Shown here: one piece after another, positions 1-8,061 of the stretch
Numbering within the stretch: position 1 is the first letter of the stretch
Layout of the letters: each line of letters opens with the position of its first letter
Source of the DNA: Burkholderiales bacterium
GTDB lineage: Bacteria > Pseudomonadota > Gammaproteobacteria > Burkholderiales > WYBJ01
Assembly (NCBI GenBank): GCA_022841915.1
Contig: JALHQN010000027.1
Location: forward strand, 1 to 56,976
DNA: 56,976 nucleotides
Direction of reading: 5' to 3'
Notes under the pieces: generated by a model
The model's database searches: none
The model's input: only the letters and a program-made list of their open reading frames with translations
What the model was told of the DNA's origin: nothing
Translations under genes and position numbers: made by a program

Positions 1-197
1 GAGCGCTAGCAGGATTTGCGTTATTGCAACAGTTGGTGCCAAAAAAAGGTGCGAGACCACCCGTGCATGTTGCAGACACGTACGTGCATCACGCAAACTT
101 CCTGCATCTCACCGTAAGGCGAGTGACGTGCGGGATCTGTCGCAAACACGTGATGCGATCGGTCCCGGCAAGGTGAAACTTCAAAGGAGATTTTGGT

Positions 198-1433
198 ATG
201 CATAAGAAGCTATTGGCAGTGGCGGTGGCCGGTGCACTGGCGGCACCGTTGCTCGCGCAAGCTGCAAGCTCGGGCAGCACCGTTCAGATCTACGGTGTCG
301 CTCAGTTCGAACACGCCTACATCGACCAGGGCAGCGGCCGTCCGAGCACCGACTATGTCGAGTCGACCGGCTCCTACCTCGGTTTCAAGGGTACGGAATC
401 CCTGGGCGGCGGCATGTCGGCCTGGTTCCAGTGCGAGACCACGATGGATATCCGCGCATTCGACCAAGTCGGTCTGTGCTCGCGTAACAGCGGTTTGGGA
501 TTCCGCGGTGGCTTCGGCAATGTCTGGGTCGGCCGCTGGCATACTCCGATGAGCCGTGCCCTGGGCATCGGTGAAGTCGGTGGCGAAGCGACGGGTAATC
601 TCGGCATCTCGTACTTGGCAGCGGGCGGATCGGGCTCGGTATCGGCCGCCGCCGGTCTGGGCACGTCCGCTACGGACCTTCCGGCAACGAATTTTGACGA
701 CCGGATCACCTACGCGAATCCCGGGGGCAGTGCTCAACGGCATCGTTTCCGTCGTCGTGAGACCTGCCTGACGACCTACGAAACCCCCCGCATGGGCGGG
801 TTCATGTTGGGCGCGGCAGTCACTTGCGGCAACACCGCAGCCGAAGCTTCCGCGACCGACGCCAACCGCAACACAAAGCCGCGCACTTGGTCGTTCGCCG
901 GCACGTATGTGAACGGCCCGTTGGCCGCGAGCATCAGCTATGAGCGGCACAACGACATGGGCTTCTTCGCCCCTGGATCGCGTGAACTCGACGACCGTGG
1001 CTGGGGCTTGGCTGCTGCCTACACGATGGGCGCGGTGAAAGTCGGTGGCATGTATGTCGACCGCAAGTGGGAGCAGACAGACGGCGAGATCAAGAAGAAG
1101 AGCGCCGCCATCGGCGTCGAGTGGAACATTGCCGGCCCGCATAACCTGCACGTGAACTACAACTGGCTGGATGATTCGAAGGGCAATTCCGCCATCGCGA
1201 TCAACCCGACCTCCGCAGGTGGTATCGCGGCCCCGGGCGCTGAGACGGGTGCGCAGTCGTTCTCGATCGCCTACCAGTACAACTTCTCCAAGCGCACGTC
1301 GGCGAAGTTGGGCTACGCCCGCATGGACAACGACCGCAACAGCCGTGCAGCTCGCATCGGTACAGCGGCATCGGTTCTCACCGCGGGTGACGATCAGGAC
1401 GCAGTCGCTCTGGTCGTGAAGCACCGCTTCTAA
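198..1433 (+). CDS. Outer-membrane general porin (Gram-negative porin family)
   Basis: A trimeric beta-barrel porin for passive diffusion of small solutes across the outer membrane. The 411-residue product starts with a signal peptide (MHKKLLAVAVAGALAAPLLA, cleavage near AQAA) and then the typical betaproteobacterial opening VQIYGVAQFEHAYID. It ends in a C-terminal beta-strand finishing in F (VALVVKHRF), the outer-membrane assembly signal. Alternating strands and YxFSKRTSAKLGYARM near the C-terminus fit the Burkholderia OmpC-like class. The start is set by AAAGGAG about 8 nt upstream of ATG. The gene is monocistronic with a strong terminator after it. Four cysteines and an arginine-rich loop near residues 183-190 are somewhat unusual. 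Substrate specificity cannot be read. Confidence 0.93.
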   Translation: MHKKLLAVAVAGALAAPLLAQAASSGSTVQIYGVAQFEHAYIDQGSGRPSTDYVESTGSYLGFKGTESLGGGMSAWFQCETTMDIRAFDQVGLCSRNSGLGFRGGFGNVWVGRWHTPMSRALGIGEVGGEATGNLGISYLAAGGSGSVSAAAGLGTSATDLPATNFDDRITYANPGGSAQRHRFRRRETCLTTYETPRMGGFMLGAAVTCGNTAAEASATDANRNTKPRTWSFAGTYVNGPLAASISYERHNDMGFFAPGSRELDDRGWGLAAAYTMGAVKVGGMYVDRKWEQTDGEIKKKSAAIGVEWNIAGPHNLHVNYNWLDDSKGNSAIAINPTSAGGIAAPGAETGAQSFSIAYQYNFSKRTSAKLGYARMDNDRNSRAARIGTAASVLTAGDDQDAVALVVKHRF

Positions 1434-1465
1434 GAAGCAGTAGACCAGAAGTCGATGGTTCATTG

Positions 1466-1496
1466 AACGGGCGCCCGTCTGGGCGCCCGTTTTTTT
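1466..1496 (+). terminator. Rho-independent terminator after the porin gene
   Basis: A perfect 10-bp stem (ACGGGCGCCC / GGGCGCCCGT) closes a GTCT loop and is followed by seven T residues. It lies 33 nt after the porin stop codon and ends a monocistronic transcript. Confidence 0.93.
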
Positions 1497-1742
1497 ATGT
1501 GCTCTCGCCCAAGCGAGCAGTGGTTTCGATTGGCTAGGGACGCGTGCGTCGAAGGTCGTCATCGATGCCGGAAAGCAGCTCGGGCGATCGGTGCGGGTAT
1601 GCGCTCGCGGAGCGGGCGCAGAGGCGCGGCGCGTAAAGGTCGATGTAACGAGCCTGGGTTGCGCAGGCAGTCGGCAAACAGATCGAGCCGGCACTCGGCG
1701 CCTAACTCCTCTGCCGGGGCACCAATACGCGCTGTCGTGGTT
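1497..1742. other. Intergenic stretch without a recognisable gene
   Basis: The roughly 245 bases between the porin terminator and the 3' end of the convergent TPR/transferase gene hold no reading frame with family motifs, no RNA gene and no clear hairpin plus T-run for the minus-strand gene. The overlapping long frames are shadows of the neighbouring high-GC genes. Confidence 0.5.
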
Positions 1743-4316
1743 CTACGCGAGTGTCCGTTCGCCCGTGGCGGCGGTGCGAGCGTTCAGCATCGCCATGTAC
1801 AGCGTCTCGAGTTCGCGCGTGAACCCCGTCGAATCGAACAGCGGCGAGTGATCTCTCGCAGCGTCGACTTGCGCACGCATTTCCTGGAGTGCCTGTGGCG
1901 ATCGGGCAAGCTTCAGCGCGAGGCTCTCGTATTGAGGGAGCGAGTGGGTCACCAGATCGGGCAGGCCAGCTGCCGTAAGCAGGCTCGCCGAGACGCGTGA
2001 CGCGAACGTATCGCCGCATAGCGCGATACCCGGACAACCGCACCACAGGGCATCGCTCATCGTCGTATGCGAGGTATACGGAAACGTATCCAGGGCGAGA
2101 TCGGCGACGCGGTAGCGCGCCAGATGCTCTGCATTAGGCAATCTGGGCGCGAAGATCACCCTGCGATCGTCCATGCCGTGCTCGCGTGCAGCTTGCAGCA
2201 GATTGCGCTTGGCGACGTCGTTGCTGTCGAAGAGCCAAAGCACGCTGTCCGGCACCGCATCGAGCAGGCGCATCCAGGCAGCGAACACGTCCGGCGTGAT
2301 CTTGTAGGTCTGATTGAAGCAGGCGAACACGAACCCGGACGACGGCAAGCCGTAAGCTTCGCGGGCGTGCGGCTCCGCGACGGCGCGGGCACGATCGTTC
2401 GGCTGATAGCAATGAGGCAAGCGCAGGACGGTTTCGGAGTAGTGCTGCTCGGCGGCTTGCGGCACGACGACCGGATCGGCGATCAGATAGTCCATGAAGC
2501 TCGCCCCTGTGGTCCCCGGGTAGCCGAGCCAGGTGGCTTGGATCGCGCAGGGTCGCCGGGCGAGGAGGGTGACTCGATCGCCGAGTGTGTATCCCTTCAG
2601 ATCGACGAGTACGTCGAGCGCATCGTCGCGTATGCGCGCTGCGGCGACATCGTCCGGCTCGCGCGCGATGTCGATGAAATGCTCGCAGGCGTTTCGCAGG
2701 CGTTGCAGCATGGCGCTGTGATCGTCCGGACCATGCGAGTAGGCGAAGATTTCGAAGTGCTCGCGGTCGTGACGTTCGAACACTTCAGCCATCAGATAGG
2801 CCGTGGCATGATCGTGCAGGTCGGACGAAAGATAGCCGATGCGGATGCGCCGATCCGGTGCTCGGATGCTGGGGGCTAGGGGCAGCGCGGCGATGCCGGC
2901 GAAGCGCGCTGCGGCCCAGCGCCGCGTGTAGGCAAGCTGTTGAGCCGCAGTGGTCGGTTCGCACAACAGCCAGAACGGACTGCCCAACGGGGCTTCGCTC
3001 TCGAGCAGAGGCGTCATCGTCTGCCAAGCCGCTGCCCACTTCTTCCAGTCGCAGGCCTGCCGCAATTGATAGGCGAGCATGCCGAGCAGCGTGCTTGCAT
3101 GCGTCTTCGCATAGCCTTGCTCGAGCGCTGCAATCGCGCTTTCGATGTCGCCGCGCACGAGGAGCGTGTTCGCGAGCGTGGCATGGCTCATCGCGTGCTC
3201 TGGGTTCGACCGCACCACGCGTTCGGCTTGAGCGCGCGCGCCATCGAGATCGCCGATCTCGAAGAGTGCGCTCGCCAGGGCCGCAGCCGCTGGTACATTG
3301 TGCGGCTCCAACTCGAGCGTTCTGCGCAGATGAGCGACCGCTTCCTGCGCTCGACCGGTGGCGAGGCAAGCTGCGGCGAGGCCTTCGTAGGCAGGAGCGA
3401 ATACGGCATCCGATTCGAGCGTTCGCCGATACATCGCGTAGGCCGCGTCGTGCCGGCCCTGCAGAGCGAGCGTTCGCGCCAACTCGTTCGACAGCGCGGG
3501 GTTGCGCGGGTCGAGTGTCATGGCCTGCTCGAGCAGGCCGCTGGCTCGTGCGAACTCCGACTGTCGCTGCAGGACGATCGCAAGATTGAGCATCGCATCG
3601 ATGTACGCGGGTGCTTGTGCGAGCGCGCGCTCGAACCATCGCTGTGCCTGGCCCGGATCGTCGGCTTGCATGGCGAGCACGCCCAGGTTGAATGCGGGCT
3701 CCGGACGCTGTGGGGCGACACGCATCGCAGCCTGGAAGCAGTCCGCTGCGCCTGACGCATCGCCCGTAAGCGCGAGTGCTCGTCCCAGGTTGATGTGGCA
3801 GTCGGGATCGGTCGCATCGAGGCTTACTGCCCGCCGCAGCGCAGGCAATGCCTGATCGGCACGATGCTGTTCGAGGATGGCGATGCCCAAGCGCATGAAG
3901 ACGGAGGCCGGTGCCCTGGGCAGCGCGGTTGCACGCTGCAAAACTTGCTCGGCTGCGGCGTATCGACCGAGCATGAGATGCGCGAGGCCAAGATGTTCGA
4001 GCGCCGCGCCATGCCGAGGATCGGCAGCGATGGCTCGCTCTAATGCAGTCACCCCATCGGCAGGCCGGTTCTGCGACAGATGCGCGATACCCAGCAAGAA
4101 GAGCGCATCCGGATTGCGCGGCGCCTTGCGCAACACCTGCTCGCATACGGCTTGCGCGGCGATGGCGTCGCCTTGATGCAGGTGCTTCTCGGCTTGTTGA
4201 AGATGGCGGGAGAGCGAACTCGACACGGGCGGATGCGTTCTATAGAAGGTGTCCGCATGATATAGCACCCGTCGCTGCCTGCGATGGTCGCTTTGAGTAC
4301 GCGGCATGTGCTGCAT
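1743..4316 (-). CDS. TPR protein with O-GlcNAc transferase (SPINDLY/OGT, GT41) catalytic domain
   Basis: A predicted cytoplasmic glycosyltransferase of the GT41 family, which in eukaryotes moves GlcNAc or fucose to Ser/Thr. The 857-residue protein has a long N-terminal run of TPR repeats (about residues 35-400, e.g. PRNPDALFLLGIAHLSQNRP). The C-terminal GT41 domain (about 490-840) shows RIRIGYLSSDLHDHATAYLM, IQATWLGYPGTTGASFMDY, and LDTFPYTSHTTMSDALWCG followed by GDTFASRVSASLL. These cover the nucleotide-sugar site. Bacterial members are often linked to flagellin, adhesin or surface-protein modification, but no such target lies nearby and the gene is alone. The start is uncertain: ATG at 4316 or 4307 lacks a good ribosome site, and an in-frame GTG at 4226 lies just before the TPRs. 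Confidence 0.86.
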   Translation of the reverse strand: MQHMPRTQSDHRRQRRVLYHADTFYRTHPPVSSSLSRHLQQAEKHLHQGDAIAAQAVCEQVLRKAPRNPDALFLLGIAHLSQNRPADGVTALERAIAADPRHGAALEHLGLAHLMLGRYAAAEQVLQRATALPRAPASVFMRLGIAILEQHRADQALPALRRAVSLDATDPDCHINLGRALALTGDASGAADCFQAAMRVAPQRPEPAFNLGVLAMQADDPGQAQRWFERALAQAPAYIDAMLNLAIVLQRQSEFARASGLLEQAMTLDPRNPALSNELARTLALQGRHDAAYAMYRRTLESDAVFAPAYEGLAAACLATGRAQEAVAHLRRTLELEPHNVPAAAALASALFEIGDLDGARAQAERVVRSNPEHAMSHATLANTLLVRGDIESAIAALEQGYAKTHASTLLGMLAYQLRQACDWKKWAAAWQTMTPLLESEAPLGSPFWLLCEPTTAAQQLAYTRRWAAARFAGIAALPLAPSIRAPDRRIRIGYLSSDLHDHATAYLMAEVFERHDREHFEIFAYSHGPDDHSAMLQRLRNACEHFIDIAREPDDVAAARIRDDALDVLVDLKGYTLGDRVTLLARRPCAIQATWLGYPGTTGASFMDYLIADPVVVPQAAEQHYSETVLRLPHCYQPNDRARAVAEPHAREAYGLPSSGFVFACFNQTYKITPDVFAAWMRLLDAVPDSVLWLFDSNDVAKRNLLQAAREHGMDDRRVIFAPRLPNAEHLARYRVADLALDTFPYTSHTTMSDALWCGCPGIALCGDTFASRVSASLLTAAGLPDLVTHSLPQYESLALKLARSPQALQEMRAQVDAARDHSPLFDSTGFTRELETLYMAMLNARTAATGERTLA

Positions 4317-4339
4317 ACTCTATCGAAGCGCAGACTCAC

Positions 4340-4368
4340 GTGACCCGCTCCAACCGCGGCACTACAAT
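4340..4368 (+). promoter_or_regulatory. Putative sigma-70 promoter of mgtE
   Basis: GTGACC (4340-4345), a 17-nt spacer, then TACAAT (4363-4368). The predicted start near 4375 would give a leader of about 29 nt. The -35 matches consensus at four of six positions. No M-box or other Mg riboswitch fits in so short a leader. Confidence 0.5.
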
Positions 4369-4403
4369 CCGCGAGCCCAAGCCCGGCCGACCAGCGAGCA
4401 ACC

Positions 4404-5846
4404 ATGTCCGAATCCGAAGACAAGCGTTCTCATCGCAACGACGATCTCCAGCGAGTGATCGCCTTGCTGCGCGAGCAGGCCATCGCTGAGAAGCTTGCCG
4501 CCCGCTCGAATGCGGCTCGTCGGGGAGGCGCGGATGACGTGTCCCGGCCGCCGCCTGCGCTCGTCGAACTCGAGCAACGGCTCAACGCGCTGCATCCTGC
4601 CGACATCGCACACCTGCTAGAGATGCTGCCGGTCGATGACCGGTTGGTGATCTGGGAGCTCGTGCGACAAGATCGCGACGGCGAGATCCTGCTCGAAGTC
4701 TCCGACGCCGTGCGCGAATCGCTCATCGAGCACATGGACGTCGAGGAGCTGGTCGCTGCGGCCGAGCAGCTCGATGCCGACGAGCTTGCCGACCTTGCGC
4801 CCGATCTGCCGCCCGAAGTGCTGGACGGGGTGTTCGCCGCGTTGTCAGTCGAAGAGCGCGAGCAACTGCGTGCCGCCATGTCCTATCCCGAGGACTCGGT
4901 GGGTGCGTTGATGGACTTCGACATGATCGGCGTGCGTGAGGACGTGACCGTCGAAGTCGTGCTGCGCTACTTGCGCCGGCGCGACGAGTTGCCCGATCAC
5001 ACCGACCAGCTGTTCGTGGTCGATCGCGATGAAAATCTTCGCGGCTTGCTCCCGGTCAACAGACTTCTGGTCAGCGCCCCCGACACGTTGGTCAGCGCCA
5101 TCATGGCCACGGACCGGATCATGACGCTGCGCCCGGAGCAGGATGCGCAAGAGGCTGCGCTCTCGTTCGAGCGCTATGACCTCGTCTCGGCGGCAGTGGT
5201 CGATGCGGAGGGGAAGCTGATTGCCCGCGTAACGATCGATGCCGTCGTCGACTTCATCCGCGAGCGCAGCGAGAACGAGATGTTGTCTGCCGGCGGTCTG
5301 AGCGACGACGAGGATCTTTTCGCTCCCGTATGGCGCAGCTTGAAGAACCGTTGGAGTTGGCTGGCGCTGAATCTAGTGACCGCATTCATCGCTTCGCGTG
5401 TCATCGGTATCTTCGAGCACTCGATCGAGAAGCTGGTCGCGCTCGCGGCATTGATGCCGATCATCGCCGGCATCGGAGGCAATTCAGGCAATCAGACCAT
5501 CACCATGATCGTTCGCGGCTTGGCGCTGGGACAGATCACTGCGGGCAATGCCCGTAAGTTGCTGACTAAGGAATTCGTCGTCGCGGTCGTCAATGGCTTG
5601 GTATGGGGCACTGTCGTCGGTCTGTTCGCCTCTCTCATCTATAGCAGCTGGCAACTCGGTGCTGTGATGATGGGCGCCATGCTCCTGAACCTGATGCTCG
5701 CCGCCCTGATGGGTTTCGCCATCCCGATGACGATGCACAGGCTCGGGCGCGACCCTGCCTTGGGCGCCAGCGTCATGATCACCGCGATTACCGATAGCGG
5801 CGGCTTCTTCATCTTCCTCGGGCTTGCCACTCTCTTCCTGGTCTGA
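4404..5846 (+). CDS. mgtE: Magnesium transporter MgtE
   Basis: An inner-membrane Mg2+-gated Mg2+ channel. The 480-residue product has the family order: an acidic N domain (about 30-150, with LHPADIAHLLEMLP), two CBS domains (about 155-275, including YPEDSVGALMDFDMIGVRED), a connecting helix, and a C-terminal membrane domain of five helices (about 310-480). The pore signature PIIAGIGGNSGNQTITMIVR is present, as is the ending DSGGFFIFLGLATLF. The length is normal (about 450-480). The gene stands alone on the plus strand between minus-strand genes, with its own likely promoter. The start ATG gives MSESEDKRSH; the Shine-Dalgarno is weak. Confidence 0.95.
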   Translation: MSESEDKRSHRNDDLQRVIALLREQAIAEKLAARSNAARRGGADDVSRPPPALVELEQRLNALHPADIAHLLEMLPVDDRLVIWELVRQDRDGEILLEVSDAVRESLIEHMDVEELVAAAEQLDADELADLAPDLPPEVLDGVFAALSVEEREQLRAAMSYPEDSVGALMDFDMIGVREDVTVEVVLRYLRRRDELPDHTDQLFVVDRDENLRGLLPVNRLLVSAPDTLVSAIMATDRIMTLRPEQDAQEAALSFERYDLVSAAVVDAEGKLIARVTIDAVVDFIRERSENEMLSAGGLSDDEDLFAPVWRSLKNRWSWLALNLVTAFIASRVIGIFEHSIEKLVALAALMPIIAGIGGNSGNQTITMIVRGLALGQITAGNARKLLTKEFVVAVVNGLVWGTVVGLFASLIYSSWQLGAVMMGAMLLNLMLAALMGFAIPMTMHRLGRDPALGASVMITAITDSGGFFIFLGLATLFLV

Positions 5847-6082
5847 AGCGGGCGCGTCGATTCACTCCGCACTCGCGATGCCTGTCGGATGGATCCGATC
5901 GCAGCGCAGCGACAGTCTGTTGGGTCGAGTGGTTGTCGATCTGCTGCGACTGGCGGGTAGCGACCAGAGGAGTGTTCGATATCGCGAGCGCTGCATGCGC
6001 GAGGCTGAAGGGGCGTTGTGGCCACGCGGCTCCCCTCATCGAGTGGTCACGAAGGAAACACTGCGGGAAGAGGCGCCTATAA
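5847..6082. other. Intergenic stretch after mgtE without a recognisable gene
   Basis: About 235 bases between the mgtE stop and the minus-strand terminator at 6084-6118. No supported reading frame, RNA gene or plus-strand terminator is visible. Confidence 0.45.
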
Positions 6083-6083
6083 A

Positions 6084-6118
6084 GCAAAAAAGGCGGGAGC
6101 ACGAATGCTCACCGCCTT
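6084..6118 (-). terminator. Rho-independent terminator of the lysine-rich mini-protein gene
   Basis: Read on the minus strand: AAGGCGGTGAGCA, a TTCG tetraloop, then TGCTCCCGCCTT and a run of T. The stem is 12 bp with one bulged base. It lies about 35 nt past the stop of the small gene at 6153, giving a short independent transcript. Confidence 0.88.
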
Positions 6119-6152
6119 ATGCTGCTGCGGGAAACTTGCTCCCGCTTCTTCT

Positions 6153-6233
6153 TTACACTTTTTTCTTAGCTGCTTTCTTAGCTGCTTTTTTTGCGGGCTT
6201 CTTCGCTGCCTTCTTCGCTGCTTTCTTAGCCAT
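6153..6233 (-). CDS. Very small Lys/Ala-repeat (histone H1-like) basic protein
   Basis: A 26-residue protein made almost only of AAKK units (MAKKAAKK at the start, one KP variant in the middle, KKKV at the end). The composition resembles the C-terminal tails of bacterial H1-like DNA-binding proteins (HctA/AlgP/PhaF-like), so nucleoid binding is the natural guess, not shown. The start is well supported: AAGGAG ends 8 nt upstream of ATG at 6233. The same frame stays open upstream to about 6389, but that extension lacks a ribosome site and reaches above the promoter. It has its own sigma-70-like promoter (6380-6408) and a strong terminator, so it is an independent gene and not a fragment. Confidence 0.72.
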   Translation of the reverse strand: MAKKAAKKAAKKPAKKAAKKAAKKKV

Positions 6234-6379
6234 TCTAGTTCTCCTTACGAGGTTGCTGTTCAGTGAGAGCTCGTGACCCGCACCGCCAAGCTTTCCATTC
6301 GACTTCACATGCATCGCTTCGTCGTTGTATCCACTCATGACGAGAGGATGGATGCTTGGTGAACGGATTCTAAGCCACT

Positions 6380-6408
6380 TGTAGATCAAAATACAACAGC
6401 CTCGTCAA
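6380..6408 (-). promoter_or_regulatory. Sigma-70 promoter of the Lys/Ala-repeat gene
   Basis: On the minus strand TTGACG (6403-6408), a 17-nt spacer and TCTACA (6380-6385). Transcription would begin near 6372, giving a leader of about 140 nt. A TAGAAT hexamer just downstream is an alternative -10. Confidence 0.6.
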
Positions 6409-6437
6409 GTTTTTCGCTTCGCAAATCAAGCGCGCAA

Positions 6438-6462
6438 CATCGATGCGACACTCGCATCGATG
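6438..6462. repeat. Perfect 11-bp inverted repeat in a cluster of CATCGATGC-type motifs
   Basis: CATCGATGCGA (6438-6448) and TCGCATCGATG (6452-6462) are perfect inverses around a CAC loop. Further CATCGA/ATCGATGCGATGC copies follow between 6463 and 6510. The cluster lies just past the 3' end of lysA and upstream of the Lys/Ala-repeat promoter. It could be a lysA terminator lacking a T-run, or a protein-binding site. The rest of 6234-6531 holds only the leader and promoter above. Confidence 0.55.
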
Positions 6463-6531
6463 CATCGACTTCACGCGTTCGATATCGATGCGATGCGAGC
6501 ACTGCATCGACGCTCTTTGCTGCGCATTTCT

Positions 6532-7785
6532 CTAGGGAAGAAAGCTCTCATGAGCGAACAGGTCATCGATGGTTTCTCTCTCTCGAATGAGATGTGCTCG
6601 ATCGCCATCGACCATCACTTCAGCCGCGCGAGGCCGTGAGTTGTAGTTCGAACTCATGCTCATCCCGTATGCGCCTGCAGACATCACGGCCAGCAGATCG
6701 CTGGCTGCCACGTTCAGCATGCGATCGCGCCCGATGAAGTCGCCGCTCTCGCACACCGGGCCGACCACTTGGCACAGACGCTCCTCGCCGGCGGTTGCGC
6801 GCATGACGGGCCGAATGTCGTGCCATGCGTCGTATAGGGCGGGACGCACGAGGTCGTTCATCGCAGCATCGACGATGACGAAGCATCGATCCGGCGTGGG
6901 CTTCACATACTCGACGCGCGTGAGCAGCACGCCGGCGTTGCCCACCATCGAGCGGCCAGGTTCCACCATGATGCGGCAGGCGCGGTTGCCCATGCCCCCG
7001 ACGAGCGTGCGCACGTAGTCGGCGATCGAGGGCGGGTGCTCCTCCGCCTGATAGCGAATGCCCAACCCACCGCCTAGATCCAGGTGCTCGATCTCGATGC
7101 CGTCGGCACGCATGGCGTCGGCGAGCGCGAGCACCCGTGCGAGCGCTGCAGCGAAGGGAGCGGTCTGCGTGAGCTGCGAGCCGATATGGCAGTCGATGCC
7201 GGTGATGCGCAGGCCCGGCAGCTCGCGCGCCCGTCGATACAGATCGAGCGCGCTTTCGTGCGGCACGCCGAACTTGTCTTGGCGCAAGCCGGTGGATATA
7301 TACGGATGCGTCTTCGCATCGACATCCGGATTGACGCGCAAGCTGATGTTCGCGGTCTTGCCTGCTGCATGTGCGAGTTGCGACAGTCGCTCCAGTTCGG
7401 GTGCCGATTCGACGTTGAAGCAATGGATGCCGACCTCGAGCGCGCGCTGGATCTCGCTCACACTCTTGCCCACGCCGGAGAAGACGATCTTCGACGGCGC
7501 GGCGCCGGCCGCGAGTACGCGCGCCAGCTCACCGCCGGAGACGATATCGAAGCCGCTGCCCATGTCGGCGAGCAGCTTGAGTATGGCGATGTTGGAGTTC
7601 GCCTTGACCGCGTAGAGGATCAGGTGGTCGCGGTCGCCGAACGCGTTGCGGTACTGTTCGAAGGCATCGACGATCGCCGCCTTCGAATAGACGTAGCATG
7701 GGGTGCCGAACCGCTCGGCAATCGCGCTTAGAGGATGCTGCTCGACGCATAGCCCCAGGTTGCCGTCATCGATGAGGAGGTTCAC
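6532..7785 (-). CDS. lysA: Diaminopimelate decarboxylase
   Basis: Converts meso-diaminopimelate to L-lysine, the last step of lysine synthesis; a PLP enzyme of fold type III. The 417-residue product shows the PLP lysine in YAVKANSNIAIL (near residue 61), HIGSQLT, GGGLGIRY, the EPGRS phosphate loop, CESGDFIGRDR at the active site of the dimer partner, and GAYGMSMSSNYNSRPR. The start is GTG at 7785, which overlaps the lptM stop as GTGA, so the two are translationally coupled. The length is normal. Confidence 0.97.
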   Translation of the reverse strand: MNLLIDDGNLGLCVEQHPLSAIAERFGTPCYVYSKAAIVDAFEQYRNAFGDRDHLILYAVKANSNIAILKLLADMGSGFDIVSGGELARVLAAGAAPSKIVFSGVGKSVSEIQRALEVGIHCFNVESAPELERLSQLAHAAGKTANISLRVNPDVDAKTHPYISTGLRQDKFGVPHESALDLYRRARELPGLRITGIDCHIGSQLTQTAPFAAALARVLALADAMRADGIEIEHLDLGGGLGIRYQAEEHPPSIADYVRTLVGGMGNRACRIMVEPGRSMVGNAGVLLTRVEYVKPTPDRCFVIVDAAMNDLVRPALYDAWHDIRPVMRATAGEERLCQVVGPVCESGDFIGRDRMLNVAASDLLAVMSAGAYGMSMSSNYNSRPRAAEVMVDGDRAHLIRERETIDDLFAHESFLP

Positions 7786-7937
7786 GGCGTTGTTCCTTGG
7801 GGGGCGGTGGGCGTCGGTGGAGTGATCTTCACAGGCTGCTGGGACGGGGGCTTGGATCCGGGCGGATAGAGTGGGCCCTTGAGTCCGCAGCCGGCAAGCA
7901 AGCCGACAAGGGCGATGATGAGCGGCGCGCGGTGCAT
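7782..7937 (-). CDS. lptM: Small lipoprotein LptM (YifL family)
   Basis: A 51-residue lipoprotein that matures the LptDE LPS translocon in the outer membrane. The sequence has a short signal peptide, the lipobox LLAGCGLKGPLYPP (Cys17), which is the hallmark of the family, and a proline-rich tail. The placement directly upstream of lysA with a 4-bp GTGA overlap is the classic lptM-lysA arrangement. It starts at ATG 7937, with GAGAG upstream. Confidence 0.92.
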   Translation of the reverse strand: MHRAPLIIALVGLLAGCGLKGPLYPPGSKPPSQQPVKITPPTPTAPQGTTP

Positions 7938-8061
7938 CGTTGTGTTCTCTCGTTGATCGTGATGGCGTGAGGACTATATCAGCCGCATCGAAGCGGCGGA
8001 ACCATGCGCCGGGGCACGCATCCTGAGATCGCTTTGCGCTGCCGTTGCGACAGTGGCTGTC

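Noticed and set aside
715-790. Possible local frameshift in the porin (Arg-rich segment)
   Set aside because: The downstream frame regains porin strands and a proper C-terminal Phe without a compensating shift; more likely a loop variation.
210-1694. Long minus-strand frame opposite the porin and similar frames opposite glyS, trpE, ctaD and others
   Set aside because: Arg/His/Gly-rich composition, no motifs, and full overlap with well-supported genes; typical shadows of high-GC coding sequence.
4369-4403. Mg2+ riboswitch upstream of mgtE
   Set aside because: The leader after the predicted promoter is only about 29 nt, too short for M-box or ykoK-type structures.
6234-6389. Extended 78-residue version of the Lys/Ala-repeat protein
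   Set aside because: The upstream ATG lies above the predicted promoter and has no ribosome site; the internal ATG at 6233 has AAGGAG at good spacing.
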